From assembly GCA_903843315.1 (NCBI GenBank), contig CAIMPQ010000089.1:1-32429 (forward strand): a DNA stretch of 32,429 bases, read 5' to 3'. Both the position numbers and the translations under genes were made by a program. Positions within the stretch are counted from its first letter, which is position 1; every line of letters begins with the position of its first letter. This document shows positions 7,866 through 15,681 of this stretch, piece after piece. The DNA comes from an uncultured beta proteobacterium (lineage in GTDB: Bacteria > Pseudomonadota > Gammaproteobacteria > Burkholderiales > Burkholderiaceae). Under the pieces are notes generated by a model that searched no databases, was not told where the DNA came from, and saw only the letters and a list, made by a program, of their open reading frames with translations.

Positions 7866-8570
7866 CTAAACACCAAGATACTCATTTAATAAGGATGCTT
7901 TTTCAGCAAGTTCATTTTGCTGCACTACCTCAACAACGTTTCCGTGCTCAACTACATAATGACGATCAGCTAAAGGGGCGGCAAAGCGGAAGTTTTGCTC
8001 AACCAACACGATGGTGAAACCCTTGTTCCGCAAACTAGTAACTACTTCGCCAAGCTTTTGCACAATGACTGGGGCCAAGCCCTCGGTAATTTCATCGAGC
8101 AGTAGCAATTTAGCGCCTGTTCTTAAAATTCGAGCCATTGCCAACATCTGTTGCTCACCGCCAGACAACCTAGTTCCTGGGCTGTTCCGTCTTTCATAAA
8201 GGTTGGGGAACATTTCATAAATCTCATCCAAACCCATACCGCCAGGGGCAATCTCTGGCAACAATAGGAGATTCTCTTCGGTGCTTAGGCTTGCAAATAT
8301 CCCTCTTTCTTCTGGACAAAACCCAACGCCCAGACGAGCAATTCTGTAGGTGGGCATGGTGATGGTCTGGTGACCATAAATCTCCACCGAACCCGTTCTC
8401 TTGCTTGTTAGTCCTAAAATCGTTTTGAGGATTGTGCTACGGCCAGCGCCATTTCTACCGAGTAAGGTAACCACCTCGCCATCGCGCACAGCAAAATTCA
8501 CGCCATGAAGAATGTGCGATTCGCCATACCAAGACTCTAGGTTTTTAACTTCCAAAGCGATGGTGCTCAT
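7866..8570 (-). CDS. livF: HAAT ABC transporter ATPase (LivF type) with Arg in place of the Walker A Lys
   Basis: 234 residues, standard LivF length. ABC signature LSGGEQQ (135-141), Walker B KLLLLDE (154-160) and the H-loop region VLVEQNF are all present. The Walker A loop reads GRNGAGRST (38-46): the invariant lysine is Arg44, encoded by CGT. A subset of HAAT LivF proteins in Betaproteobacteria shows this substitution as far as I recall, so it may be a lineage trait rather than decay. The start overlaps the livG stop by 4 bases (ATGA), indicating coupled translation. LivG next door has a normal Walker A, so the pair may hydrolyse ATP asymmetrically; that is inference. Confidence 0.92.
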   Translation of the reverse strand: MSTIALEVKNLESWYGESHILHGVNFAVRDGEVVTLLGRNGAGRSTILKTILGLTSKRTGSVEIYGHQTITMPTYRIARLGVGFCPEERGIFASLSTEENLLLLPEIAPGGMGLDEIYEMFPNLYERRNSPGTRLSGGEQQMLAMARILRTGAKLLLLDEITEGLAPVIVQKLGEVVTSLRNKGFTIVLVEQNFRFAAPLADRHYVVEHGNVVEVVQQNELAEKASLLNEYLGV

Positions 8571-9328
8571 AAGTTATCACCACCATGGCTGCCCATATAC
8601 GCCTCAACCACTAATGGGTTATTTGAGACCTCGCTATAAGAACCTTCAGCTAAAACTGACCCACGCTGTAATACCGTTATGCGGTCGGCAATAGAAGACA
8701 CAACCTTCATATTGTGCTCAACCATTAGGATCGTGCGCCCCTTGGCTACGCGATCAATCAATTCGGTGACGCGCTCTACATCCTCATGCCCCATGCCCTG
8801 TGTGGGCTCATCCAAGAGCATTAGCTCTGGCTCCATAGCCAAGGTGGTAGCGATTTCAAGCGCCCTTTTGCGCCCGTAGGCCAAATTAAGGGTATCTTCA
8901 TTAGCAAAGCCTTCCAGCCCCACTTCATGCAAAAGCTCCATAGCGCGTTCATTGAGTACATTAAGGGAGTCTCCTGATTTCCAAAAATGGAACTCGGTCC
9001 CCAATCCTCGCTGCAGTGCAACACGAACATTTTCCAAAACAGTTAAGTGAGGAAAAACCGCTGATATCTGAAAAGAGCGAATTACCCCCCGGCGAGCAAT
9101 TTGCGCTGGGGCTTCATTAGTGATATCTAAACCATTAAATAAGATTTGCCCACTACTGGGCACCAAGAACTTGGTCAGCAAATTAAAGCAAGTGGTTTTG
9201 CCCGCGCCATTTGGGCCGATCAAGGCATGAATGGTGCCCCTAGTGACATCTAGGTTCACGTCAGTAACGGCGGAAAACCCCTTAAAGGATTTTCCTAGTC
9301 CAATTGTTTTTAGTATTGTTTCTTGCAA
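8567..9328 (-). CDS. livG: HAAT ABC transporter ATPase (LivG type)
   Basis: 253 residues. Walker A GPNGAGKTT (38-46) is canonical. The signature is the LivG-typical LAYGRKRALEIA, followed by Walker B LMLLDEPTQGM and MVEHNM (H-loop). It starts at TTG with AGAGGG seven bases upstream, which supports this start over any internal one. First gene of the five-gene transporter operon. Its partner LivF has an altered Walker A, so LivG holds the only fully canonical ATP site of this pair. Confidence 0.93.
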   Translation of the reverse strand: MQETILKTIGLGKSFKGFSAVTDVNLDVTRGTIHALIGPNGAGKTTCFNLLTKFLVPSSGQILFNGLDITNEAPAQIARRGVIRSFQISAVFPHLTVLENVRVALQRGLGTEFHFWKSGDSLNVLNERAMELLHEVGLEGFANEDTLNLAYGRKRALEIATTLAMEPELMLLDEPTQGMGHEDVERVTELIDRVAKGRTILMVEHNMKVVSSIADRITVLQRGSVLAEGSYSEVSNNPLVVEAYMGSHGGDNL

Positions 9329-9388
9329 TCTCTAACCCTCTACCCCCTACTTGGGAGCAAGAATATGAGGATACCTCAAGATAGCCTT

Positions 9389-9420
9389 GCTATATATAGC
9401 GATAACCCTAAACAAAATAA
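9389..9420 (-). promoter_or_regulatory. Possible promoter of the liv operon with a TATATA palindrome
   Basis: The 108-base gap between livG and the DUF3717 gene contains the perfect palindrome GCTATATATAGC (9389-9400). Read on the minus strand it offers a TATATA -10 with a poor TTATTT -35 sixteen bases upstream, about 60 bases before livG. The evidence is composition and position only. Confidence 0.25.
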
Positions 9421-9437
9421 GGGGGGCGCCGAAAGTT

Positions 9438-9653
9438 CTAAGAGATTTTTTTGAATTGATGAATTGCGGTTTGAGCAAGGTCGTCTAGAACATCCATTGG
9501 CATCCGCTGCGCCCCCTGGACAATCATCAAAGCATAAGGTTTTGCAAGGGCTGAAGCTTCAGGGCACAAGCGCAACTCCTCGCCCTCTGCGGGTGATTGG
9601 CTGCGCCAATAATTAATTGCTGCTTCAAGCTCTTGAATAGTTACGTACAGCAT
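9438..9653 (-). CDS. DUF3717 family small protein
   Basis: 71 residues from the ATG at 9653. The sequence YVTIQELEAAINYWRSQSP, then LCPEASALAKPYALMIVQ, is the DUF3717 pattern, a family I know from Burkholderiales with no assigned function. The protein is soluble and helical, with no signal peptide. The frame extends upstream to a GTG at 9725 and an ATG at 9704, both overlapping the end of the SET gene. I prefer 9653 because family members begin almost directly with the conserved domain and this start avoids the overlap, but none of the three has a clear ribosome-binding sequence. It follows the SET gene by 14 bases and is probably co-transcribed with it. Confidence 0.8.
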   Translation of the reverse strand: MLYVTIQELEAAINYWRSQSPAEGEELRLCPEASALAKPYALMIVQGAQRMPMDVLDDLAQTAIHQFKKIS

Positions 9654-9667
9654 TGGGGATTGTGGGT

Positions 9668-10162
9668 TTATTTGCTCTTCGGGGCTAGCATACTGCCGCG
9701 ACATTTTTTGGCGCCACAACGACACTCATAATCTTTTTTCAGTTGTTTTGTTACGCGTCCCTCAACGTCAAGGGAGTAGTCGTAAAACAATTCTTCGCCA
9801 ACCTCTAGTGAACGCTTCGCATAAATGTAGACGCGAGGCTTCCCATCAAAACTATCTTCGCGAGTTTCACAACTTGGTTTGCATGAGTGATTAATCCAGC
9901 GGGCTGCATTTCCACCATGTTTAGCATCAATGACTCGACCGTCATCCAAAGAAAAGTAAAAGGTGTGATTCGGGTCTTTTTTATCGTGGGGATGGCGCTT
10001 TTCAGCCAACTTCCAACTAATACGCTCCCCTTTGTATTCAATAATTACTTGGCCTTTTTTAATTGGCTTTGCAGCAAAGACGCCCTTGCCGTGGATTGGA
10101 GAGGATTTAACAACAATAGCTGACCGGTCCACTTTGGGTGGTTTTAGTTTTTTTGATGGCAT
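9668..10162 (-). CDS. SET-domain protein-lysine methyltransferase
   Basis: 164 residues, essentially a bare SET domain with a post-SET zinc tail. Seen in order: HGKGVFA (24-30, SAM-binding start); IEYKGERI (41-48); RWINHSCKPSC (89-99, the NHSCxPxC pseudoknot motif); EELFYDYSL (123-131, with the expected catalytic tyrosine at 129); and YECRCGAKKCRG (145-156). Cys98, 147, 149 and 154 match the post-SET zinc site. In eukaryotes such enzymes methylate histones. Bacterial substrates are mostly unknown, and a basic DNA-binding protein is a reasonable guess only. The N-terminus is lysine-rich. It lies 3 bases after gyrB, so it is probably expressed with dnaA-dnaN-gyrB. Confidence 0.9.
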   Translation of the reverse strand: MPSKKLKPPKVDRSAIVVKSSPIHGKGVFAAKPIKKGQVIIEYKGERISWKLAEKRHPHDKKDPNHTFYFSLDDGRVIDAKHGGNAARWINHSCKPSCETREDSFDGKPRVYIYAKRSLEVGEELFYDYSLDVEGRVTKQLKKDYECRCGAKKCRGSMLAPKSK

Positions 10163-10165
10163 AAA

Positions 10166-12664
10166 TTAAACGTCTAGGTTGCGGGCAATAAGCGCGTTCT
10201 TTTCAATAAACGCGCGACGGGGTTCAACCTCGTCACCCATTAGGGTGGTGAACACCTGGTCTGCGGCAATTGCATCTTCAATTCTTACTTGTAATAGTGT
10301 TCTAGAATTTGCGTCCATGGTTGTTTCCCATAACTGAGATGGGTTCATCTCACCCAGACCTTTATATCGTTGGCGGCTTAAGACACGCTCAGCCTCTGAC
10401 AACAACCATGAGAATGCTGCCCTAAAGTCATTAATGGTTTGCTCTTTGGGATTCTTGTCTGGGTCTCCACGCCGCACTTTTGAACCAGGCAAGACTTTGC
10501 CCGATAAAACAGCAGCGGCATTGGCTAAGCTTTGATAGTCATCGCCATGGACAAAATCTGAATTAATGGCAGACAACTTAAGGTTTCCATGAATACGACG
10601 GGATAGCAACAATCTAAAGCGCTCGGTGCGATCTTCTTTTTGCACAATAATTTCGGGTGGCAGGGCCAGGGGGTTTAATGAGTCAGCTAATGCTTTTCTC
10701 AATCGATCGGCGGACTCATTTGCAGATGCTTCGGTATCTAGATTGAGCTGCGTTCCAGAGGCAATTGATCGCAATGCGTCTTCATCAATAGTGCGTGACA
10801 AGCGGTCAACAATTGACTGAATCACTTGGTAGTGCTTTGCAAGCTCGTTCAGAGCTGCGCCCTCAACAACCTCTCCTGAGGGGGTTTGTAAAGATGCGGT
10901 TTCTAATGCAATTTTTAGCAATAATTGATTGAGCTCTGCATCATCCTTAATGTATTGCTCATTCTTTCCAAATTTCACTTTATATAGAGGTGGTTGGGCA
11001 ATATAAATATGGCCACGCTCAATTAATTCAGGCATCTGTCTATAAAAGAAGGTGAGTAAGAGTGTGCGGATATGGCTGCCGTCAACGTCCGCGTCGGTCA
11101 TAATAATGATGCGATGGTAACGAAGTTTATCTGCTTTGTACTCCTCTAGACCAATGCCGGTACCAAGAACAGTGATTAAAGTGACCACCTCTTGGCTTGC
11201 CAGCATTTTGTCAAAGCGCGCCTTCTCAACGTTCAGAATTTTTCCCTTGAGAGGAAGAATTGCTTGGAAGCGTCGATCGCGACCCTGTTTGGCAGAGCCG
11301 CCCGCAGAGTCACCCTCGACAATAAACAGTTCTGATTTAGTTGGATCTTTTTCTTGGCAATCAGCCAATTTTCCAGGAAGGCCCAAGCCATCTAAAACTC
11401 CTTTACGGCGCGTCATATCGCGCGCTTTACGTGCTGCCTCACGGGCACGCGCAGCGTCTACAATTTTTCCACAAAGAATCTTGGCGTCGGCTGGGCGCTC
11501 TTGAAGATAAGCACTTAGTGCCTCAGCAACAATTTCCTCAACCGGCCCACGAACTTCACTAGAAACCAGTTTATCTTTGGTTTGGCTAGAAAACTTTGGC
11601 TCTGGCACTTTTACTGAGAGCACGCAGGCTAAACCTTCGCGCATATCTTCACCAGAAATTTCGACCTTAGCCCTCTTGGCTACCTCATTCTCATCAATAT
11701 ATTTATTGATAACCCGCGTCATTGCTGCGCGTAAACCAGTTAGGTGGGTGCCGCCATCTCGTTGAGGAATATTGTTAGTAAAACAGAGTACTTGCTCGCT
11801 AAAACTATCATTCCATTGCATTGATACTTCGGCGGTAATGTTCCCACCTAGGTCTGATGGGCGCATACCCTCAGCATAAAAAATATTAGGGTGTAAAACG
11901 TTTTTGTTTTGATTGATGTATTCAACAAAACCTTTAACACCACCCGAGAAAGCAAAATCTTCCTCTTGACCTGTGCGTTGATCAATTAATTTAATATGAA
12001 CGCCGTTATTCAAGAAAGAAAGTTCTCGAATCCGTTTTACTAGAATTTCATAATGGAAATCAACGTTTCCAAAAATGGTTTCGTCTGCTAAGAAGTGAAC
12101 CTCGGTTCCCGAGAGCTCCGTATCGCCAGTAACGGTAATTGGAGAAGTGGCTACACCATTCTCATCTTGAATATTGCGGTTTTGAATAACCCCGCGTGCA
12201 AACTCCATGTAATGGGTTTTTCCATCACGACGAATGGTTAGTTTTAACCATTTTGATAAAGCATTTACACAGCTAACACCTACGCCATGCAAACCACCTG
12301 AGACTTTGTAACTATTTTGATCAAACTTACCGCCCGCGTGCAGCTCGGTCATTACGATTTCAGCTGCGCTTCTTTTTGGCTTGTGTTTGTCGTCATACTT
12401 AATGCCGGTTGGCACGCCGCGCCCATTATCAACAATTGAAATGGAGTTGTCTGTTTGAATAACAACGGTAATTTCTGAACAGTAGCCTGCTAACGCTTCA
12501 TCAATTGAGTTATCTAAAACCTCAAAAACAAGGTGGTGTAAGCCGGTTCCATCAGAGGTATCTCCAATGTACATACCTGGGCGTTTACGAACAGCTTCAA
12601 GACCCTCTAAGATTTGAATCGATGATGCGCCGTACTGCTCTACTACTTTTTTTTCTTCAGTCAT
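10166..12664 (-). CDS. gyrB: DNA gyrase subunit B
   Basis: 832 residues, the long proteobacterial form. ATPase (GHKL) part: EAVRKRPGMYIGDT (24-37), DNSIDEAL (N-box), GRGVPTG and GGLHGVGVSCVNALS. TOPRIM part: EGDSAGGSAKQGRDRRFQAILPL and MTDADVDGSHIRTLL, the acidic residues that bind magnesium. The C-terminal RYKGLGEMNPSQLWETTMD, which binds GyrA, is intact. The roughly 170-residue insertion between TOPRIM and tail, typical of gamma- and betaproteobacterial GyrB, is present. It starts 11 bases after dnaN and is followed 3 bases later by the SET gene. GyrB keeps origin DNA negatively supercoiled. Confidence 0.98.
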   Translation of the reverse strand: MTEEKKVVEQYGASSIQILEGLEAVRKRPGMYIGDTSDGTGLHHLVFEVLDNSIDEALAGYCSEITVVIQTDNSISIVDNGRGVPTGIKYDDKHKPKRSAAEIVMTELHAGGKFDQNSYKVSGGLHGVGVSCVNALSKWLKLTIRRDGKTHYMEFARGVIQNRNIQDENGVATSPITVTGDTELSGTEVHFLADETIFGNVDFHYEILVKRIRELSFLNNGVHIKLIDQRTGQEEDFAFSGGVKGFVEYINQNKNVLHPNIFYAEGMRPSDLGGNITAEVSMQWNDSFSEQVLCFTNNIPQRDGGTHLTGLRAAMTRVINKYIDENEVAKRAKVEISGEDMREGLACVLSVKVPEPKFSSQTKDKLVSSEVRGPVEEIVAEALSAYLQERPADAKILCGKIVDAARAREAARKARDMTRRKGVLDGLGLPGKLADCQEKDPTKSELFIVEGDSAGGSAKQGRDRRFQAILPLKGKILNVEKARFDKMLASQEVVTLITVLGTGIGLEEYKADKLRYHRIIIMTDADVDGSHIRTLLLTFFYRQMPELIERGHIYIAQPPLYKVKFGKNEQYIKDDAELNQLLLKIALETASLQTPSGEVVEGAALNELAKHYQVIQSIVDRLSRTIDEDALRSIASGTQLNLDTEASANESADRLRKALADSLNPLALPPEIIVQKEDRTERFRLLLSRRIHGNLKLSAINSDFVHGDDYQSLANAAAVLSGKVLPGSKVRRGDPDKNPKEQTINDFRAAFSWLLSEAERVLSRQRYKGLGEMNPSQLWETTMDANSRTLLQVRIEDAIAADQVFTTLMGDEVEPRRAFIEKNALIARNLDV

Positions 12665-12675
12665 TTTTTTCTAAG

Positions 12676-13791
12676 TTAAATACGCATTGGCATCACAACA
12701 TACTTGAAATTCTCTGAGCCAGGCAGAGTAATCACAGCGCTACTATTTGCATCACCCAAACTAATTTGGATTTTTTCATTTTTTAAATTAGATAAAACAT
12801 CAAGTAGATAACTTACGTTAAAACCAATTTCAACCGCATCACCACTATATTCAGTCTCAATTTCTTCTTGAGCCTCTTCTTGTTCAGCATTGGTTGATTG
12901 AACAGTAATACGATCGGGGGATAAAGAAAAACGAACGCCTTTAAATTTATCTGTGGTTAAGATGGCAGCTCGTTGCAGTGCGGCTTGCAACACCTCGCGG
13001 CCGACCACCAATGAGTTTTTATGCCCCTTTGGTATTACCCTTTGAAAATCAGGGAACTTACCCTCAACCAGTTTTGAAATTAACTCAATATCGCCAAATG
13101 TAAATTTCACTTGGTTTGCAGTAAGGCTAATTTCAAGCAACTCTTCTGAGTCTTCTAGTAAATGTTGGCACTCTAAAATAGTTTTACGAGGAATAATAAT
13201 TTCCTGTCTTTGTCCAGACCCAGATGGTGGCTCCGTTAACTCAACCTGGGAATAAGCAAGGCGATGACCATCGGTAGCAACAGCCACAACTTCTTTACCC
13301 TCAACAACCAACAACATTCCATTTAAGTAATAACGAATATCTTGTTGAGCCATGGAGAAGTGAACTTGACTAATCAGTTGACGAAAACTTTTTTGCGACA
13401 TTTTCCAGGCCGCAGTGACTTCACCAACACTTTGCATTACGGGAAACTCTGTAGCCGATAGGGTTTGCAAAGAGAAGCGGCTCTTTCCGCTTTGAACAAC
13501 CATTCGGTTGTCTTTTAAATTTAATGAAACCGGTCCTTCTGGAAGTGCCCTCAAAATATCTAATAATTTTCTGGCAGCAACTGTAGTGGTGACATCCTCA
13601 GTACCAACGCCAAAATTAGCATTCGTTGTAATTTGAATTTCAATATCTGTGGAAATAAACGAAATCTTCTCGCCAACTTTTTTAAATAATAGATTTGCCA
13701 AAATTGGGAGTGTATGTCTACGTTCAACAATCCCACTAACAACCTGAAGTGGTTTTAGTAAGTTATCGCGAGAAGTGTTAACGAGTTGCAT
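12676..13791 (-). CDS. dnaN: DNA polymerase III beta subunit (sliding clamp)
   Basis: 371 residues, matching the family length of about 366. It forms the ring-shaped dimer that tethers polymerase III to DNA. Recognisable segments: the N-terminal LLKPLQVVSGIVERRHTLPILANLL; ATDGHRLAYS (about residue 177) in the central domain; and the C-terminal YVVMPMRI, the classic clamp ending that forms the peptide-binding pocket. AAGGA lies 10 bases before the ATG. It lies between dnaA and gyrB, in standard order. Its start codon is about 25 bases from the DnaA-trio-like element. Confidence 0.98.
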   Translation of the reverse strand: MQLVNTSRDNLLKPLQVVSGIVERRHTLPILANLLFKKVGEKISFISTDIEIQITTNANFGVGTEDVTTTVAARKLLDILRALPEGPVSLNLKDNRMVVQSGKSRFSLQTLSATEFPVMQSVGEVTAAWKMSQKSFRQLISQVHFSMAQQDIRYYLNGMLLVVEGKEVVAVATDGHRLAYSQVELTEPPSGSGQRQEIIIPRKTILECQHLLEDSEELLEISLTANQVKFTFGDIELISKLVEGKFPDFQRVIPKGHKNSLVVGREVLQAALQRAAILTTDKFKGVRFSLSPDRITVQSTNAEQEEAQEEIETEYSGDAVEIGFNVSYLLDVLSNLKNEKIQISLGDANSSAVITLPGSENFKYVVMPMRI

Positions 13792-13816
13792 TGCTTTTAA
13801 ATCCTTGTATATATCT

Positions 13817-13856
13817 TAGTAGTAATAGTAATAAGGCTTCTTATTTCAGTGGATAA
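13817..13856 (+). other. DnaA-trio-like element with flanking DnaA box
   Basis: Plus strand reads TAGTAGTAATAGTAATAA (13817-13834), six uninterrupted TA(G/A) triplets, then a 13-base spacer GGCTTCTTATTTC and the box AGTGGATAA (13848-13856; one mismatch to TGTGGATAA). In B. subtilis the DnaA-trio, defined as 3'-(G/A)A(T/A)-5' repeats next to a GC-containing spacer and a DnaA box, directs DnaA onto single-stranded DNA during unwinding. Strand, order and approximate spacing here are the same. Confidence 0.6.
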
Positions 13857-13910
13857 GTCAAAAAACCCATATAAATCAACACATTAAACCTTAAAAAACC
13901 TGTGGAAAAC

Positions 13911-13932
13911 TGCTGTATAAATGCTGCATAAA
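13911..13932. repeat. Imperfect 11-bp tandem repeat in the origin
   Basis: TGCTGTATAAA (13911-13921) is followed at once by TGCTGCATAAA (13922-13932), 10 of 11 bases identical. The 11-bp period is about one helical turn, and the pair lies between inverted and direct DnaA boxes. Confidence 0.6.
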
Positions 13933-13979
13933 AAGGGGACAACTTTTTTTCAACACCCTATTTTTGCATGAAGCGGAAC

Positions 13980-14046
13980 TTTTCCACAATTTATCCACAT
14001 ACAATCCCCAAACTTATCCCTAGGGTTATTCACAACCTTATCCACA
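13980..14046 (+). promoter_or_regulatory. Direct-repeat DnaA-box cluster next to dnaA
   Basis: Boxes in the same orientation: TTTTCCACA (13980-13988, one mismatch), TTATCCACA (13991-13999, perfect), TTATCCCTA (14014-14022, two mismatches), TTATTCACA (14026-14034, fits TTATNCACA) and TTATCCACA (14038-14046, perfect). Centre spacings of 11-12 bases recur at both ends, putting neighbouring boxes on the same helix face. Confidence 0.85.
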
Positions 14047-14054
14047 AGCAAAAC

Positions 14055-15482
14055 CTAAGCTTTTAAGGTTTGCTCAATAACATGGATCTCGTGGTTCAAC
14101 TGCCCATCGTGCGCCCGCTCTTCAGCAACCTTACGAACAGCATGTAGAACGGTGGTGTGGTCACGACCACCAAACAACTCCCCAATCTCTGGAAGGCTCT
14201 TTTGGGTTAATTCTTTAGCCATAAACATGGCAATTTGACGTGGACGGGCAATATTTGCAGGCCGCCTCTTGGAATACATATCTGCCACCTTAATACTGTA
14301 GAAATCAGCAACTGCTTTTTGGATGTTTTCTACCGAAATCTGGCGATTTTGTATTGAAAGCAGGTCTTTAAGGGCTGTTTTAGCAACATCAATCGTGACT
14401 TCGCGCCCATGAAAACGTACAAAAGCCAAGATTTTCCTTAGAGCGCCCTCAAGCTCACGAACGTTTGAGCGCAGGTGTTTGGCCACAAAGAACGCCACAT
14501 CTTCACTCATTGGGATGCCCTCACTAATCGCCTTTTTCATCAAAATAGCAACACGCATTTCTAACTCTGGGGGTTCAATTGCCACAGTTAAACCAGAGTC
14601 AAAGCGAGAGATTAAGCGGTCATCAATCCCAGCCATCTCTTTGGGGTAGGTGTCACTGGTGATGATGACTTGCGCCTTGTTGCTTAATAAAGCCTCAAAT
14701 GCATAAAAAAACTCTTCTTGGGTGCGAGATTTACCACTAAAAAATTGAATATCATCAATTAACAAAAGATCAAGTGAGTGGTAATAGCGTTTAAAGCGGT
14801 CAAAGGCCTTTTGTTGGTACGCGCGTACAACATCCGACACATATTGCTCGGCGTGGATATAGCGAATCCTTGCGTTCGGCTTTTCTTTTAAAAGGTGGTT
14901 ACCTATTGCGTGAATGAGGTGGGTTTTTCCGAGCCCAACCCCACCATACAAGAACATTGGGTTATATGAGCTGCCAGGATTGTGGGCCACCTGAATTGAG
15001 GCGGCTCTTGCTAGTTGATTTGCTTTACCGGTAACAAAAGTATCAAACGTCAGGTTTGGGTTTAATTTTGAGTGGTCTTCAATCTCAAAAGCACTTTCCT
15101 CTAGGGAGGCGCTTGCTTCCTGGGTGGTGCTGATTTGAGGGGCGATGTTCTGCACTTCGAAGGTAGATGGGGTTGGAACTAGGGGGGCTCCCGCATCTAC
15201 AGCAAGAACAAAACTGACATTAATAGGGAGGCCAAAGTACGCAGAAGCCAACTCCTGAAAGCGGTCTGCAAAAGTCTTTTTTATCCAATCAAGTTTGAAT
15301 CGGTTGGGCGCACCAATAGTAAGTGAGTGATCACTCTCTTCAAAAGACACGAAGGTCAATGGCTGTATCCAAGTTTTAAACTGTTGGGGAGACAGCTCGC
15401 GGGATAGGACGCCAATAGCGTCATCCCAAAAACCCAAGGGGCTAATCGTGTTCAAGGCGGGGGGATTGTGTAAGTTGCTCAT
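14055..15482 (-). CDS. dnaA: Chromosomal replication initiator DnaA
   Basis: 475 residues. Domain I: FWDDAIGVLSRELSPQQFKTWIQPL (18-42). Domain II: a variable linker rich in Ser, Thr and Glu to about residue 140. Domain III (AAA+): FVTGKANQLARAA, Walker A GGVGLGKTH (180-188), Walker B LLLIDDIQFF and sensor segments. Domain IV: the signature GRDHTTVLHAVRK (about 436-448), which binds DnaA boxes. I chose the ATG at 15482, which begins MSNLHN. The open frame continues 28 codons upstream to 15566, but that stretch contains DnaA boxes and no domain I homology, so it is leader DNA. DnaA boxes on both sides suggest autoregulation. Confidence 0.97.
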   Translation of the reverse strand: MSNLHNPPALNTISPLGFWDDAIGVLSRELSPQQFKTWIQPLTFVSFEESDHSLTIGAPNRFKLDWIKKTFADRFQELASAYFGLPINVSFVLAVDAGAPLVPTPSTFEVQNIAPQISTTQEASASLEESAFEIEDHSKLNPNLTFDTFVTGKANQLARAASIQVAHNPGSSYNPMFLYGGVGLGKTHLIHAIGNHLLKEKPNARIRYIHAEQYVSDVVRAYQQKAFDRFKRYYHSLDLLLIDDIQFFSGKSRTQEEFFYAFEALLSNKAQVIITSDTYPKEMAGIDDRLISRFDSGLTVAIEPPELEMRVAILMKKAISEGIPMSEDVAFFVAKHLRSNVRELEGALRKILAFVRFHGREVTIDVAKTALKDLLSIQNRQISVENIQKAVADFYSIKVADMYSKRRPANIARPRQIAMFMAKELTQKSLPEIGELFGGRDHTTVLHAVRKVAEERAHDGQLNHEIHVIEQTLKA

Positions 15483-15517
15483 ATTTTTGGAGGATCCATT
15501 GTAGCCAGACACTAAAG

Positions 15518-15568
15518 TTATCCACAAGTCAGAAAATCGTGGAAAAGCTGTGGATAACTTGTGCACAA
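15518..15568. promoter_or_regulatory. DnaA boxes in the dnaA-rpmH gap
   Basis: A perfect forward box TTATCCACA (15518-15526) faces a perfect inverted box TGTGGATAA (15549-15557), closely followed by the 10-bp palindrome TTGTGCACAA (15559-15568), whose halves each fit a degenerate box on either strand. The following 60 bases are strongly A/T-rich. This could be a second origin half, the autoregulatory region of dnaA, or both. The 222-base gap also carries the divergent dnaA and rpmH promoters. Confidence 0.8.
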
Positions 15569-15652
15569 AGAAAAAATCCTCAATAAAATTAATGATTTAG
15601 ATAAAAATCAAATAAAAATAGAGAAAAACACCTATATATTCGTCAAGATAGA

Positions 15653-15681
15653 TTGACCTTTTGCTCTGCAACAAGGAAAAT
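15653..15681 (+). promoter_or_regulatory. Candidate promoter of rpmH operon
   Basis: TTGACC (15653-15658) is a 5 of 6 match to a -35 element, and GAAAAT (15676-15681) is a 4 of 6 match to a -10 at 17-base spacing, 23 bases before the rpmH ATG. An alternative TATATT at 15635-15640 has no -35 partner. Confidence 0.35.

Larger units (their letters stand above)
13792..14054. other. Predicted chromosomal origin segment (dnaN-dnaA gap)
   Basis: 263-base non-coding gap rich in A/T and in DnaA-box sequences. From dnaN to dnaA: a TATATAT tract, six TAG/TAA triplets (13817-13834), an inverted box AGTGGATAA (13848-13856), an inverted box TGTGGAAAA (13901-13909), an 11-bp imperfect tandem repeat (13911-13932), a forward box TTTTCCACA (13980-13988), and a forward series up to 14046. 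This matches the incC (dnaA-dnaN) half of a bipartite origin. Activity is inferred from boxes and context. dnaN transcription must also start in this gap. Confidence 0.75.

Noticed and set aside
11136..11504. 122-codon plus-strand frame opposite gyrB
   Set aside because: Antisense to the conserved TOPRIM region; Arg/Ser-rich, as expected for a shadow frame.
15483..15566. 28-codon N-terminal extension of dnaA
   Set aside because: It reads through DnaA boxes, has no domain I similarity, and a standard DnaA start lies at 15482.
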